Assembly (NCBI GenBank): GCA_947488815.1
Contig: CANLCC010000054.1
Coordinates: 1 to 12,775 of the forward strand
Origin: CAIQIA01 sp945861105
GTDB lineage: Bacteria; Cyanobacteriota; Cyanobacteriia; PCC-6307; Cyanobiaceae
Direction of reading: 5' to 3'
DNA: 12,775 nt
The translations under genes were made by a program, and so were the position numbers. Shown here piece by piece: positions 6,754-12,775 of the stretch (its first letter is position 1; every line of letters starts with the position of its first letter). The notes below the pieces were generated by a model, which saw nothing but the letters and a program-made list of their open reading frames with translations, ran no database searches and was not told the origin of the DNA.

Positions 6754-7943
6754 CGCCGCCGACCCGGCTGGCGGTGGTGGTGAGCCACCCGATCCAGTAC
6801 TACGTGCCCTGGTTTGCGGCCCTCGCCCGCCGCAGCGACCTTGAGCTGCGCGTCTTCTACCTCTGGACGGGCATGGCCGGCACGGCGCAGGATCCGGGGT
6901 TCGGCCAGGCCATCCGCTGGGATCTGCCGCTGCTGCAGGGCTACGACCACACCTTCGTGGCCAACCGCTCCCGCCGCCCCGGCAGTGACCATTTCGGTGG
7001 TCTGCACTGCCCTGATCTGCCGAAGCAGCTGCGCGCCTGGCGCGCCGAGGCGGTGCTGCTGTTCGGCTATGCCTGGCGCGCCCATCTGCAACTGCTGCTT
7101 GACCCCCGCCTGGCCTCCATGCCGGTGCTGCTGCGCGGGGATTCCCACGACCTGGTGCCCCGCACCGGCCGGCGGGCGGCCCTGGCCCGGCTGCTGCGCC
7201 GGCTCCTGTTCCGCCGCCTGGCGGGGGCCCTGGCCGTCGGCGAGGCCAACCGCCGCCATCTGCTGGCCTGTGGCCTGCCGCCGGAGCGCATCGTGCTGGC
7301 CCCCCATGCGGTGGACAATGACCGCTTTCTGGCCGCCGCCGCCGGCGCCAGGGCCGAAGCCGCCGCCTGGCGCGGGCGACTGGGCATCGACCCGACCGCC
7401 CCGGTGGTGCTCTTCACCGGCAAGTTCATCGCCAAGAAGCGTCCCCTCGATCTGCTCGAGGCCTTTCTGGCCCTTGGTCACCCCTCTGCCGCGCTGGTCA
7501 TGGTGGGGACAGGTCCCCTCGAGCCACAGCTGCGCGAGCGGCTGGCCCGGGCACCGGGGGCGCGGGTGCATTTCACCGGGTTCGTGAACCAGTCGGCGAT
7601 GCCGGCGGCCTATGCCCTGGGGAATGTGATCGTGCTGCCGTCCGAGGGGCCCGGCGAGACCTGGGGGTTGTGCATCAACGAGGCGATGAACCTGGGGCTG
7701 CCGGCCATCGTCAGCAGCCATGTGGGCTGCGGTCCCGATCTGGTGCTGTCCGGCCGCACGGGCTGGGTCGTTCCCGCCGGAGATCCGCAGGCCCTGGCCG
7801 AGACCCTGGCCGAGGCCCTGGCCGATCCCCTGCGGCTGCAGCGTTATGGCGAGGCGGCACGGCAGCGGGTCGCCCTCTACGGTTACGACGCCACCACGGC
7901 TGGCCTGCTGCAGGCGCTGGCCCTGATCCGCCGGTCGGCATGA
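6750..7943 (+). CDS. Glycosyltransferase family 4, 397 aa, TTG start
   Basis: The start is most likely TTG at 6750, overlapping the stop of the membrane protein as TTGA, which mirrors the ATGA junctions elsewhere. The alternatives, GTG codons at 6774-6782, would remove part of the first strand LAVVVSHPIQYYVPWF (7-22). That SHPIQYYVPWF signature is typical of one group of exopolysaccharide GT4 enzymes. The acceptor lobe continues with AVLLFGYAWRAHL (101-113) and LLRGDSHDL (127-135). ALAVGEANRRHL (160-171) and the linker LAPHAVDNDRF (183-193) lead to the donor lobe. There, VLFTGKFIAKKRP (220-232) supplies the basic donor loop, LVMVGTGPL (249-257) the glycine turn, and PGETWGLCINEAM (301-313) the intact EX7E pair Glu303/Glu311. 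The tail 346-362 is a repetitive Ala/Leu/Glu helix. It is expected to be a cytoplasmic retaining glycosyltransferase; its sugar is unknown. Its stop overlaps the next ATG (ATGA). Confidence 0.92.
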   Translation: MTPPTRLAVVVSHPIQYYVPWFAALARRSDLELRVFYLWTGMAGTAQDPGFGQAIRWDLPLLQGYDHTFVANRSRRPGSDHFGGLHCPDLPKQLRAWRAEAVLLFGYAWRAHLQLLLDPRLASMPVLLRGDSHDLVPRTGRRAALARLLRRLLFRRLAGALAVGEANRRHLLACGLPPERIVLAPHAVDNDRFLAAAAGARAEAAAWRGRLGIDPTAPVVLFTGKFIAKKRPLDLLEAFLALGHPSAALVMVGTGPLEPQLRERLARAPGARVHFTGFVNQSAMPAAYALGNVIVLPSEGPGETWGLCINEAMNLGLPAIVSSHVGCGPDLVLSGRTGWVVPAGDPQALAETLAEALADPLRLQRYGEAARQRVALYGYDATTAGLLQALALIRRSA

Positions 7944-9118
7944 CCCCGCGCCCCCGCATCCTGTTGTTGCTCCCCGAGGCCTGGGGCCACGACGGTGGAG
8001 TGCAGGCCTACGGCCGCGGCCTGCTGCAGAGCCTGCGCCAGGCCCGGCCGGAGGCCGCGATCGAGGTCATCACTGTGCTCGACCGCCAGGACCAGCTCCC
8101 CATGGCGCTGTTGCAGGACCCAACCCTGCAGCTGCAGGGGCTGGGGGGAGGTCCCCGCTGGCGCTGGGAGTCACGGCTGCTGCGGGCGGCCCAGGCGGCG
8201 GCCGCCCGGCGGCCGGGGCTGGTGCTGGCCGCCCACGTGCACCTGGCCCCGGCGGCGTTGCTGGCGGCCCGCAGGGCCGGTGTCGAGGCCTGGCTCACGG
8301 CCCACGGCAAGGAGGTCTGGGGGCTGCCGCGGGGATTGCGGCGCTGGAGCCTTCGCCGGGTCGATCGGCTGCTGCCGGTGAGCCGGTACACCGCCAGCCA
8401 GCTGCAGTCGCTGCTGCGGGGCCGCCGGTCGCCGCCCGCCTGCAGCGTGCTGCCCAACGCCTTTGACCCGAGCCGGTTCCATCCCGGCCCCCGGCCGCCG
8501 GCCCTGTTGCGGCGCTACGGCCTCGGGCCGCAGACACCGCTGCTGTTCAGCCTCACGCGGCTGAGCATTGCCGATCGCCCGAAGCGGATCGAGCGGCTGA
8601 TCGAGGCCATGCCCGAGCTGCGGCAGCAGCATCCCGACCTGCGGCTGCTGATCGGTGGCGACGGGGACGACCGGCCGCGGCTGCAGGCGCTGGTGCAACG
8701 CCTGGGGCTGAGCGGGGCTGTGCTGCTGCCGGGCCGCCTTGCCGACGACGAACTGGCCGATCATTTCCGCCTGGCCACGGTGTTCGCGCTGCCGAGCAGC
8801 AAGGAGGGCTTCGGCATCGTCTTCCTCGAAGCCCTCGGCTGCGGCTGCCCGGTGCTGGGGGGAAACCGTGACGGCACCGCCGATCCGCTGCAGGATGGCC
8901 GCCTCGGCGCCCTGGTGGATCCCGATGCCCCCCTGGTGCCCCCCCTCGACCGGTTGCTGCGGCGCCAGGGCCCATCCCTCTGGTTCGAGCCGCAGGCCCT
9001 GGCCGCCGCCACCGCCGCGGCCTTCGGCGAGGCGGCCCGCAGCCGCGCCCTGGCGGCCCTGCTCGATGCCCACGCCCCCCGTCTCGACCCCTCCCACCCC
9101 AGTTCCGACCACCCCTGA
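7940..9118 (+). CDS. Glycosyltransferase family 4, 392 aa
   Basis: ATG 7940 overlaps the previous stop (ATGA) and begins RPRILLLLPEAWGHDGGVQAYGR (4-26), the first strand and G-G-V/I-x-x-Y/H loop of GT4 enzymes. Upstream in-frame sequence is antisense or shadow coding. VLAAHVHLAP (95-104), WLTAHGKEVWGL (118-129) and DRLLPVSRYTASQL (142-155) fill the acceptor lobe in the usual order. LPNAFDPSRFHPG (171-183) is the interdomain segment. LLFSLTRLSIADRPKRIERLIEA (201-223) carries the donor-binding Arg/Lys, LLIGGDGDDRPRL (236-248) the glycine turn, and KEGFGIVFLEAL (288-299) the EX7E pair Glu289/Glu297. The C-terminus ends in a low-complexity His/Pro/Ser tail (378-392) that is probably disordered. 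The next gene starts two bases after the stop. It is a confident family 4 transferase with unknown substrate, presumed to add one residue of the repeat unit. Confidence 0.92.
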   Translation: MTPRPRILLLLPEAWGHDGGVQAYGRGLLQSLRQARPEAAIEVITVLDRQDQLPMALLQDPTLQLQGLGGGPRWRWESRLLRAAQAAAARRPGLVLAAHVHLAPAALLAARRAGVEAWLTAHGKEVWGLPRGLRRWSLRRVDRLLPVSRYTASQLQSLLRGRRSPPACSVLPNAFDPSRFHPGPRPPALLRRYGLGPQTPLLFSLTRLSIADRPKRIERLIEAMPELRQQHPDLRLLIGGDGDDRPRLQALVQRLGLSGAVLLPGRLADDELADHFRLATVFALPSSKEGFGIVFLEALGCGCPVLGGNRDGTADPLQDGRLGALVDPDAPLVPPLDRLLRRQGPSLWFEPQALAAATAAAFGEAARSRALAALLDAHAPRLDPSHPSSDHP

Positions 9119-9120
9119 CC

Positions 9121-10008
9121 GTGCCCTTTCCTCCTCTGCCATCGCCCGTGAGGGCCCTCACCCAGCGGGGACTGGCCTACATCTGGCGCCATCCGCTGGC
9201 CAGCCGCAACCGCCCTGCCGCCACCCTGCGGTACCTGCGCTGGCAACTGGCCAGCCGCCTGCGGCCCGAACCGATCGTGATGCCCTGGCTGCAGGGGGCG
9301 CGGCTGGTGGTGCGCCGCGGTCTGGCGGGCGCCACCGGCAACCTCTACTGCGGCCTGCATGAATGGCCCGACATGCCGCTGGTGCTGCATCTGCTGCGGC
9401 CGGGTGATCTCTTCCTCGACCTCGGCAGCAACGTGGGCAGCTACACCGTTCTGGCCGGTGCGGTGGCCGGGGCCGACGTGATCGCCGTCGAGCCGGTGCC
9501 GGTCACCCTGGCCGTGCTGCGCGACAACATCGCCCTCAATGGTCTCGAGGGGCGGGTGGAGGTGCTGCCGGTGGCCCTTGGTGCCGACCATGGCCAGGTG
9601 CTGTTCAGCCTCGACCGGGATGCCACAAACCAGGTGGTGACCGCGGCCTATGGCGGCACCAGTGCTGCGGTGCCCCTGCTGCCCCTCGATGCCGTGCGCG
9701 GAGCCGAACGGGCCTGCTGCGCCAAGATCGATGTGGAGGGCCACGAGCCGGCGCTGCTGGCGGGGGGCCGGCGGGTGCTCGCCTCTCCGGCCCTGCAGGT
9801 GGTGCTGCTGGAGGGGCGCCAGCCCGAGGTGATGGCGGCCATGCAGGAGCACGGCTTCGTGCCCTGCACGTACCACCCGTGGGAGCGGTGGCTCGAGGAG
9901 GGGGTGCTCACCCAGGGCGGGAACCAGATCTGGGTGCGGGATCCGGCCTGGGCCCGCCGGCGGCTGGCGGAGGCGCCGGCGTTGCAGGTGCTGGACCAGC
10001 GACTCTGA
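9121..10008 (+). CDS. FkbM family SAM-dependent methyltransferase, 295 aa
   Basis: The start is GTG 9121, two bases after the preceding stop; GTG 9148 is a possible later start and would not affect the domain. About 90 N-terminal residues, rich in Arg and Trp (YIWRHPLASRNRP), precede the methyltransferase core. Core landmarks are DLFLDLGSNVGSYTVLAG (96-113, SAM motif I), VIAVEPVPVTL (120-130, acidic motif II), NIALNGLEGRVEV (136-148), a PLLPLDAV element (185-192) and CAKIDVEGHEPALLAGG (200-216), the FkbM signature. The segment NLYCGLHEWPDM (74-85) just before motif I is the standard lead-in of this family. Length is normal. It is distinct from the minus-strand FkbM gene at 3107-3898: little matches outside the family motifs, so they are not a recent duplication. 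The likely role is O-methylation of a sugar hydroxyl in the polymer; the position is unknown. The stop overlaps the next start as TGATG. Confidence 0.92.
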   Translation: MPFPPLPSPVRALTQRGLAYIWRHPLASRNRPAATLRYLRWQLASRLRPEPIVMPWLQGARLVVRRGLAGATGNLYCGLHEWPDMPLVLHLLRPGDLFLDLGSNVGSYTVLAGAVAGADVIAVEPVPVTLAVLRDNIALNGLEGRVEVLPVALGADHGQVLFSLDRDATNQVVTAAYGGTSAAVPLLPLDAVRGAERACCAKIDVEGHEPALLAGGRRVLASPALQVVLLEGRQPEVMAAMQEHGFVPCTYHPWERWLEEGVLTQGGNQIWVRDPAWARRRLAEAPALQVLDQRL

Positions 10009-11189
10009 TGAAGGTTCTGCATCTGATCCCGTCGGTGAGTCCCCTGCGGGGCGGCCCCAGCCAGGCGGTGGTGGCCATGGTGCGGGCCGAGCGCGCCCTG
10101 GGCTGCGATGCCCGCATCGTCACCACCAACGACCACGGCGAGGGGCTGTTGCACGAGCTGCCGCTGGGCACCTGGGGTGAATGGCAGGGGCTGCCGGTGC
10201 GGGCCTTCGGCCGCTGGTCGCCACCGCTGCGGCCCCTGCGGGAGTTCCAGGTGGCGCCGGCCCTGGCCCCCTGGCTGTGGCACGAGCTGCCCCACTGGGA
10301 TCTGCTGCACGTGCATGCCCTGTTCTCGTGGTCGACCAGCACCGGCATGGCCCTGGCCCGGCGGCGGCGGGTGCCCTACCTGCTGCGCACCATCGGTCAG
10401 CTCAACACCTGGAGCCTGCGCCAGAGCCCCCGGCGCAAGCGGCTGCTGCTGCGGCTGGTGGACCGGCGCAATCTGCAGGGGGCGGCGGCTTTGCATTTCA
10501 CCAGTGAGGCCGAGCAGCAGGAGGCCGCTGCCCTGGGGCTGGCCACGCCCACCTTTGTGCTGCCCCTGGGGGTTGATCTGCCGCCCGCGGACGCGCTTCC
10601 GGTCGACCGTTCCCCGGGGCCGACCCGTTTCGTGTTCCTGTCGCGGCTGCATCCCAAGAAGCAGTTGCCGCTGCTGCTCGAGGCCCTGGAGGCGATGCAG
10701 CGGCGGCAGCCGGCCGCGGCCTGGACCCTGGCGGTGGCCGGCGATGGCGACCCGGCCTACCTTCTGGAGCTGCGGCAGCGGGCGGCTGCCCTGGGGCTGG
10801 GGGAGCGGGTCCGCTGGCTGGGGTTCGTGGCCGGGGCCGCCAAGCTGCAGCTGCTGGCCGGGGCCGACTGGTTCGTGCTGCCGTCGGCGTCGGAGAACTT
10901 CGGCATTGCCGCCCTCGAGGCCCTGGCCGCCGGCACGCCGGTGCTGCTGTCGCCCGAGGTGGCCCTGGCGGCGGCGGTGGCCAAGGCCGATGCGGGCCGC
11001 CTCTGTCCAGGGCAGCTGGAGCCCCTCACCGAGGCCCTGCTGGCCTGCCTCACCCCGCCTGATCCGCAGCAGCGGGCCGCGGCGCGGCGGCTGGCGCAGG
11101 AGTGTTTCGGCTGGGAGCCCATCGCCCGTGCCCTGCTGGCCCGATACAGGACCTACGCTCCCCCGGACCCGGAAGCCCAGCCCGCGTGA
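10008..11189 (+). CDS. Glycosyltransferase family 4, resembling the HpsP (hormogonium polysaccharide) group, 393 aa
   Basis: ATG 10008 overlaps the previous stop (TGATG). The opening MKVLHLIPSVSPLRGGPSQAV is characteristic of one GT4 group that includes cyanobacterial proteins annotated as HpsP. Other shared landmarks, as I recall that group, are TTNDHGEG (39-46), the W-x-x-x-P-x-x-D-L-L-H-V-H-A-L-F-S run (91-107) and the VPYLLRTIGQLNTWSL segment (122-137). LHFTSEAEQQEA (162-173) and FLSRLHPKKQLPLLLEAL (210-227, donor-binding R213/K217/K218) also match. The glycine turn is VAGDGDP (243-249), and EX7E is intact in SENFGIAALEAL (295-306, Glu296/Glu304). In filamentous cyanobacteria HpsP belongs to the hormogonium polysaccharide cluster used in gliding; a related but different polymer is likely here, so I give no symbol. 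It is followed directly by a family 2 transferase and a WcaF-like acetyltransferase, which may form one functional unit. The last 10 residues are a Pro/Ala tail. Confidence 0.9.
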   Translation: MKVLHLIPSVSPLRGGPSQAVVAMVRAERALGCDARIVTTNDHGEGLLHELPLGTWGEWQGLPVRAFGRWSPPLRPLREFQVAPALAPWLWHELPHWDLLHVHALFSWSTSTGMALARRRRVPYLLRTIGQLNTWSLRQSPRRKRLLLRLVDRRNLQGAAALHFTSEAEQQEAAALGLATPTFVLPLGVDLPPADALPVDRSPGPTRFVFLSRLHPKKQLPLLLEALEAMQRRQPAAAWTLAVAGDGDPAYLLELRQRAAALGLGERVRWLGFVAGAAKLQLLAGADWFVLPSASENFGIAALEALAAGTPVLLSPEVALAAAVAKADAGRLCPGQLEPLTEALLACLTPPDPQQRAAARRLAQECFGWEPIARALLARYRTYAPPDPEAQPA

Positions 11190-12037
11190 GACGCCAGGAC
11201 GCACCCTCCTCCCCAGGCACGCTTTCGGCAGGCACAGGTCAGGGTCTGCAGCAGATCACGCCGGTGCTGCTCACCTACAACGAGATGGACAACATCGGCC
11301 GCACCCTGGCGGGGCTGGCCTGGGCGCAACGGATCGTGGTGGTCGACAGCGGCAGCACCGACGGCACCCTCGACCTGCTGGCCGCAGACCCCCGCATCAC
11401 CGTGGTGGTGCGTCCCTTCGACAGCTTCGGCCCCCAGTGGAACAGCGGCCTTGAGCGGGTCGAGACCCCCTGGGTGCTGAGCCTTGACGCCGATTACGGC
11501 GTGACGCGGTCCCTGGCTGCGGCGCTGGCCGCTGCGCTCGAGGGCGCCGCGGCCGACGGCACCCTGGTCAACGGCCATGTCGGCTTCCGGATTCCCTTCC
11601 GCTACTGCGTCCACGGCAAACCCCTGCGCTGCGCCGTGCTGCCCGCCCGCATCGCCCTGTTCCGTCTCGACCGGGCCCACTTCGAGGATGACGGCCACAA
11701 GGAACATCTGGTGCTCGACGGCCCCTGTGGTCAGCTCGACGAACCGCTGCTGCACGATGACCGCAAGCCGCTGAGCCGCTGGCTCTGGTCCCAGCAGCGC
11801 TACGCCAGCCAGGAGGTTGACAAGTTGCGGCAGACGCCGACCTCACAGTTGTCGTTTGCCGACCGTCTGCGCCGTCGTCATGTCATCGCTCCGCTGGCGC
11901 TGCCCTTCATCTGCCTGGTGCTGCGGGGCGGGGTGCTGGACGGCTGGCGGGGGTGGTTCTATGCCTTCCAGCGGGCCTACGCCGAGCTGCTGCTGAGCCT
12001 GATGCTCTGGGAGGAGCGGGCCACGGCAGGTCCCTGA
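11186..12037 (+). CDS. Glycosyltransferase family 2 (GT-A fold), 283 aa, GTG start
   Basis: The start is GTG 11186, overlapping the previous stop as GTGA; the frame is open farther upstream, but only across the preceding gene. Residues 1-23 form a Ser/Gly/Gln-rich leader, then ITPVLLTYNEMDNIGRTL (24-41) opens the GT-A domain. RIVVVDSGSTDGTLDLL (49-65) contains the nucleotide-binding D-S-x-S-x-D-G motif. WVLSLDADYGVTRSL (96-110) holds the metal-binding D-A-D (101-103). RIPFRYCVHGKPLRC (135-149) and FEDDGHKEHLVLDG (166-179) correspond to acceptor and base regions of inverting family 2 enzymes. The layout resembles WaaE/KdtX-type GT2 proteins. A moderately hydrophobic C-terminal segment (233-248) followed by amphipathic helices (255-276) could dock on the membrane. 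The stop overlaps the next start (TGATG). Substrate is unknown. It is the only GT-A enzyme in the window, hence probably the only inverting family 2 step encoded here. Confidence 0.9.
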   Translation: MRRQDAPSSPGTLSAGTGQGLQQITPVLLTYNEMDNIGRTLAGLAWAQRIVVVDSGSTDGTLDLLAADPRITVVVRPFDSFGPQWNSGLERVETPWVLSLDADYGVTRSLAAALAAALEGAAADGTLVNGHVGFRIPFRYCVHGKPLRCAVLPARIALFRLDRAHFEDDGHKEHLVLDGPCGQLDEPLLHDDRKPLSRWLWSQQRYASQEVDKLRQTPTSQLSFADRLRRRHVIAPLALPFICLVLRGGVLDGWRGWFYAFQRAYAELLLSLMLWEERATAGP

Positions 12038-12591
12038 TGGCGGACGACGGCCTCCAGCGGCTCGACCGCTACCGACTCCCGGCCGACTACAGCCCCGGGG
12101 CCCCGTGGAGCACCCAGTTGTTGTGGTTCTGCCTGGGGGCACCGCTGCTGTCGGCCCGCTGGTTGCCGGGTTCGGCCTGGAGGCGCTGGCTGCTGATGGG
12201 GTTCGGGGCCCGTCTCGGCAGAGGCTGCCGCCTCAAGCCTGGGCTGCGGGTCAAGTTTCCCTGGCGCCTCCGGGCCGGTGCCCATTGCTGGCTGGGGGAG
12301 GACGTGTGGATCGACAACATGGCGCCTGTGCGCCTGGGGGACCGGGTCTGCCTGTCCCAGGGGGCTTACCTCTGCACCGGCAACCACGACTTCCGCTCCC
12401 CCGGTTTTGACCTGCGCCCGGGGGCAATCGAGTTGGGCGATGACGTCTGGGTGGCGGCGGCCGCGGTGCTGGCCCCCGGCACGTGCCTGGGGCCAGGGAC
12501 CATCGCCGGCCTGGGGGCTGTGGTCAGTGGCCGCTGGCCGGCGGGGGTGATCCTGCGGGGCAATCCGGCCGGGGTGGTGGGCCAGCGCTGA
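12037..12591 (+). CDS. WcaF-type hexapeptide-repeat O-acetyltransferase, 184 aa
   Basis: The protein has the left-handed beta-helix acetyltransferase layout of WcaF, the enzyme that acetylates a sugar in colanic acid synthesis. The N-terminal portion (RYRLPADY, 11-18, then PWSTQLLWFCLGAPLLSA, 23-40) matches the WcaF-specific helical lead-in. It is followed by RRWLLMGFGARLGRGCRLKPGLRVKFPWRL (49-78). Hexapeptide-like turns run through about 60-165, e.g. HCWLGEDVWIDNMAPVRLGDRVCLSQGAYLCTG (83-115). The catalytic His is His117 in TGNHDF. IELGDDVWVAAAAVLAPGTCLGPG (131-154) and VILRGNPAGVV (171-181) complete the fold. Length is normal for WcaF. Donor is expected to be acetyl-CoA, acceptor a sugar hydroxyl in the repeat unit. 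ATG 12037 overlaps the previous stop (TGATG). It is the last gene of the operon: a strong inverted repeat lies 10 bases after its stop. The symbol wcaF is withheld because the polymer is not shown to be colanic acid. Confidence 0.93.
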   Translation: MADDGLQRLDRYRLPADYSPGAPWSTQLLWFCLGAPLLSARWLPGSAWRRWLLMGFGARLGRGCRLKPGLRVKFPWRLRAGAHCWLGEDVWIDNMAPVRLGDRVCLSQGAYLCTGNHDFRSPGFDLRPGAIELGDDVWVAAAAVLAPGTCLGPGTIAGLGAVVSGRWPAGVILRGNPAGVVGQR

Positions 12592-12600
12592 AATCTGCCC

Positions 12601-12626
12601 AGTCCCATGAACATTTTCATGGGACT
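12601..12626. terminator. Perfect 11-base stem, 4-base loop inverted repeat after the operon
   Basis: The left arm (12601-12611, AGTCCCATGAA) is exactly complementary to the right arm (12616-12626), with loop CATT. It lies 10 bases after the stop of the acetyltransferase gene, so a transcription terminator is the simplest reading. No T-run follows on the + strand; the next bases are CGGATAAAAATCTTT, so it is not a classical intrinsic terminator. On the minus strand the hairpin is followed by GGGCAGATTT, also weak. Alternatives are an mRNA-stabilising 3' hairpin, a bidirectional terminator for a convergent gene to the right, or a protein-binding palindrome. Confidence 0.55.
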
Positions 12627-12775
12627 CGGATAAAAATCTTTGCCACAGCTGCGGCACGCTGTTGGGGATCTCTTCACTTCAGGCGTCCCGCCGTCCACGG
12701 CTTGATCTCAGGGCCCTCGCCGCTGGCTTGGCCTCGCGCCGTCGCTGGCGCGACCAGCGGCGCACCCATGCGCGG
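12627..12775. other. Right-edge non-assigned segment, possible 3' end of a minus-strand gene
   Basis: The first 25 bases are AT-rich compared with the rest of the window; the rest is GC-rich again. On the minus strand two frames are open from the window edge: one to a stop at 12679-12681 (31 codons, very Arg-rich) and one to a stop at 12674-12676 (33 codons). Either could be the tail of a convergent gene whose body lies outside the window. Both show a high share of G/C at third positions by hand count (24 of 31 and 27 of 33), so composition does not decide between them. No known motif is visible in either. I see no clear promoter or RNA gene. Confidence 0.25.

Noticed and set aside
7791..7832. 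Near-repeat of a 12-base unit (CTGGCCGAG-like, about three copies) in the 6750-7943 gene
   Set aside because: It encodes an Ala/Leu/Glu amphipathic helix and follows from codon bias in a GC-rich genome. The copies are imperfect and stay in frame, so this is not evidence of a mobile or regulatory repeat.
9648..11204. 518-codon minus-strand open frame opposite the HpsP-like transferase and the end of the FkbM gene
   Set aside because: It is rich in Gln, Arg, Gly and Pro with no recognisable domain, and it lies wholly opposite genes with clear motifs. Long stop-free antisense frames are expected at this GC content.
12607..12633. Eight-codon + strand frame inside the hairpin
   Set aside because: It has no Shine-Dalgarno sequence, is very short, and its codons are forced by the inverted repeat. 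Treated as part of the hairpin rather than a gene.

Overview
The window is very GC-rich (hand counts of sampled 60-base lines range from about 53% to 80% GC, mostly in the 70s) and is packed almost end to end with genes for making a surface or extracellular polysaccharide. I read eight glycosyltransferases (one cut by the left edge), two FkbM-type sugar methyltransferases, one multi-pass membrane protein that looks like a Wzy-type polymerase, and one WcaF-type O-acetyltransferase. No rRNA, tRNA, transposase, CRISPR array or phage gene was seen. A high-GC cyanobacterium (Synechococcus/Cyanobium type) is my best guess for the host. The basis is the general resemblance of the gene at 10008-11189 to the cyanobacterial HpsP glycosyltransferase family and the near absence of Shine-Dalgarno motifs before starts. 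Taxonomy cannot be settled from this window.

Layout. Left block, 1-3114, + strand: three GT-B glycosyltransferases (the first partial) with a 10-base gap and then a 4-base overlap. Next, 3898-3107 on the minus strand: an FkbM methyltransferase, tail to tail with the preceding gene (8-base overlap) and divergent from the next one (54 bases between starts). Main block, 3953-12591, + strand: GT-B glycosyltransferase, Wzy-like membrane protein, two GT4 glycosyltransferases, a second FkbM methyltransferase, an HpsP-like GT4, a family 2 glycosyltransferase and a WcaF-like acetyltransferase. Most junctions here are stop/start overlaps (ATGA, TTGA, GTGA or TGATG), so this block is almost certainly one translationally coupled operon. 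The last 184 bases hold a perfect 11-base inverted repeat and no gene I can assign.

Working together (inference): the glycosyltransferases would build a branched oligosaccharide on a lipid carrier at the cytoplasmic face of the membrane, the FkbM enzymes would O-methylate sugars, the WcaF-like enzyme would acetylate, and the membrane protein would polymerise the repeat unit outside. The initiating phosphoglycosyltransferase, the Wzx flippase and the Wzz/Wzc/Wza export parts are not in this window and would have to lie elsewhere.

The parts most worth a second look are the oppositely oriented methyltransferase embedded in an otherwise continuous operon, the long stop-free frame opposite it that could cause a false fusion call, the HpsP-like/GT2/WcaF trio, and the isolated hairpin at the right end. 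I found no clear sign of an entirely new type of system.
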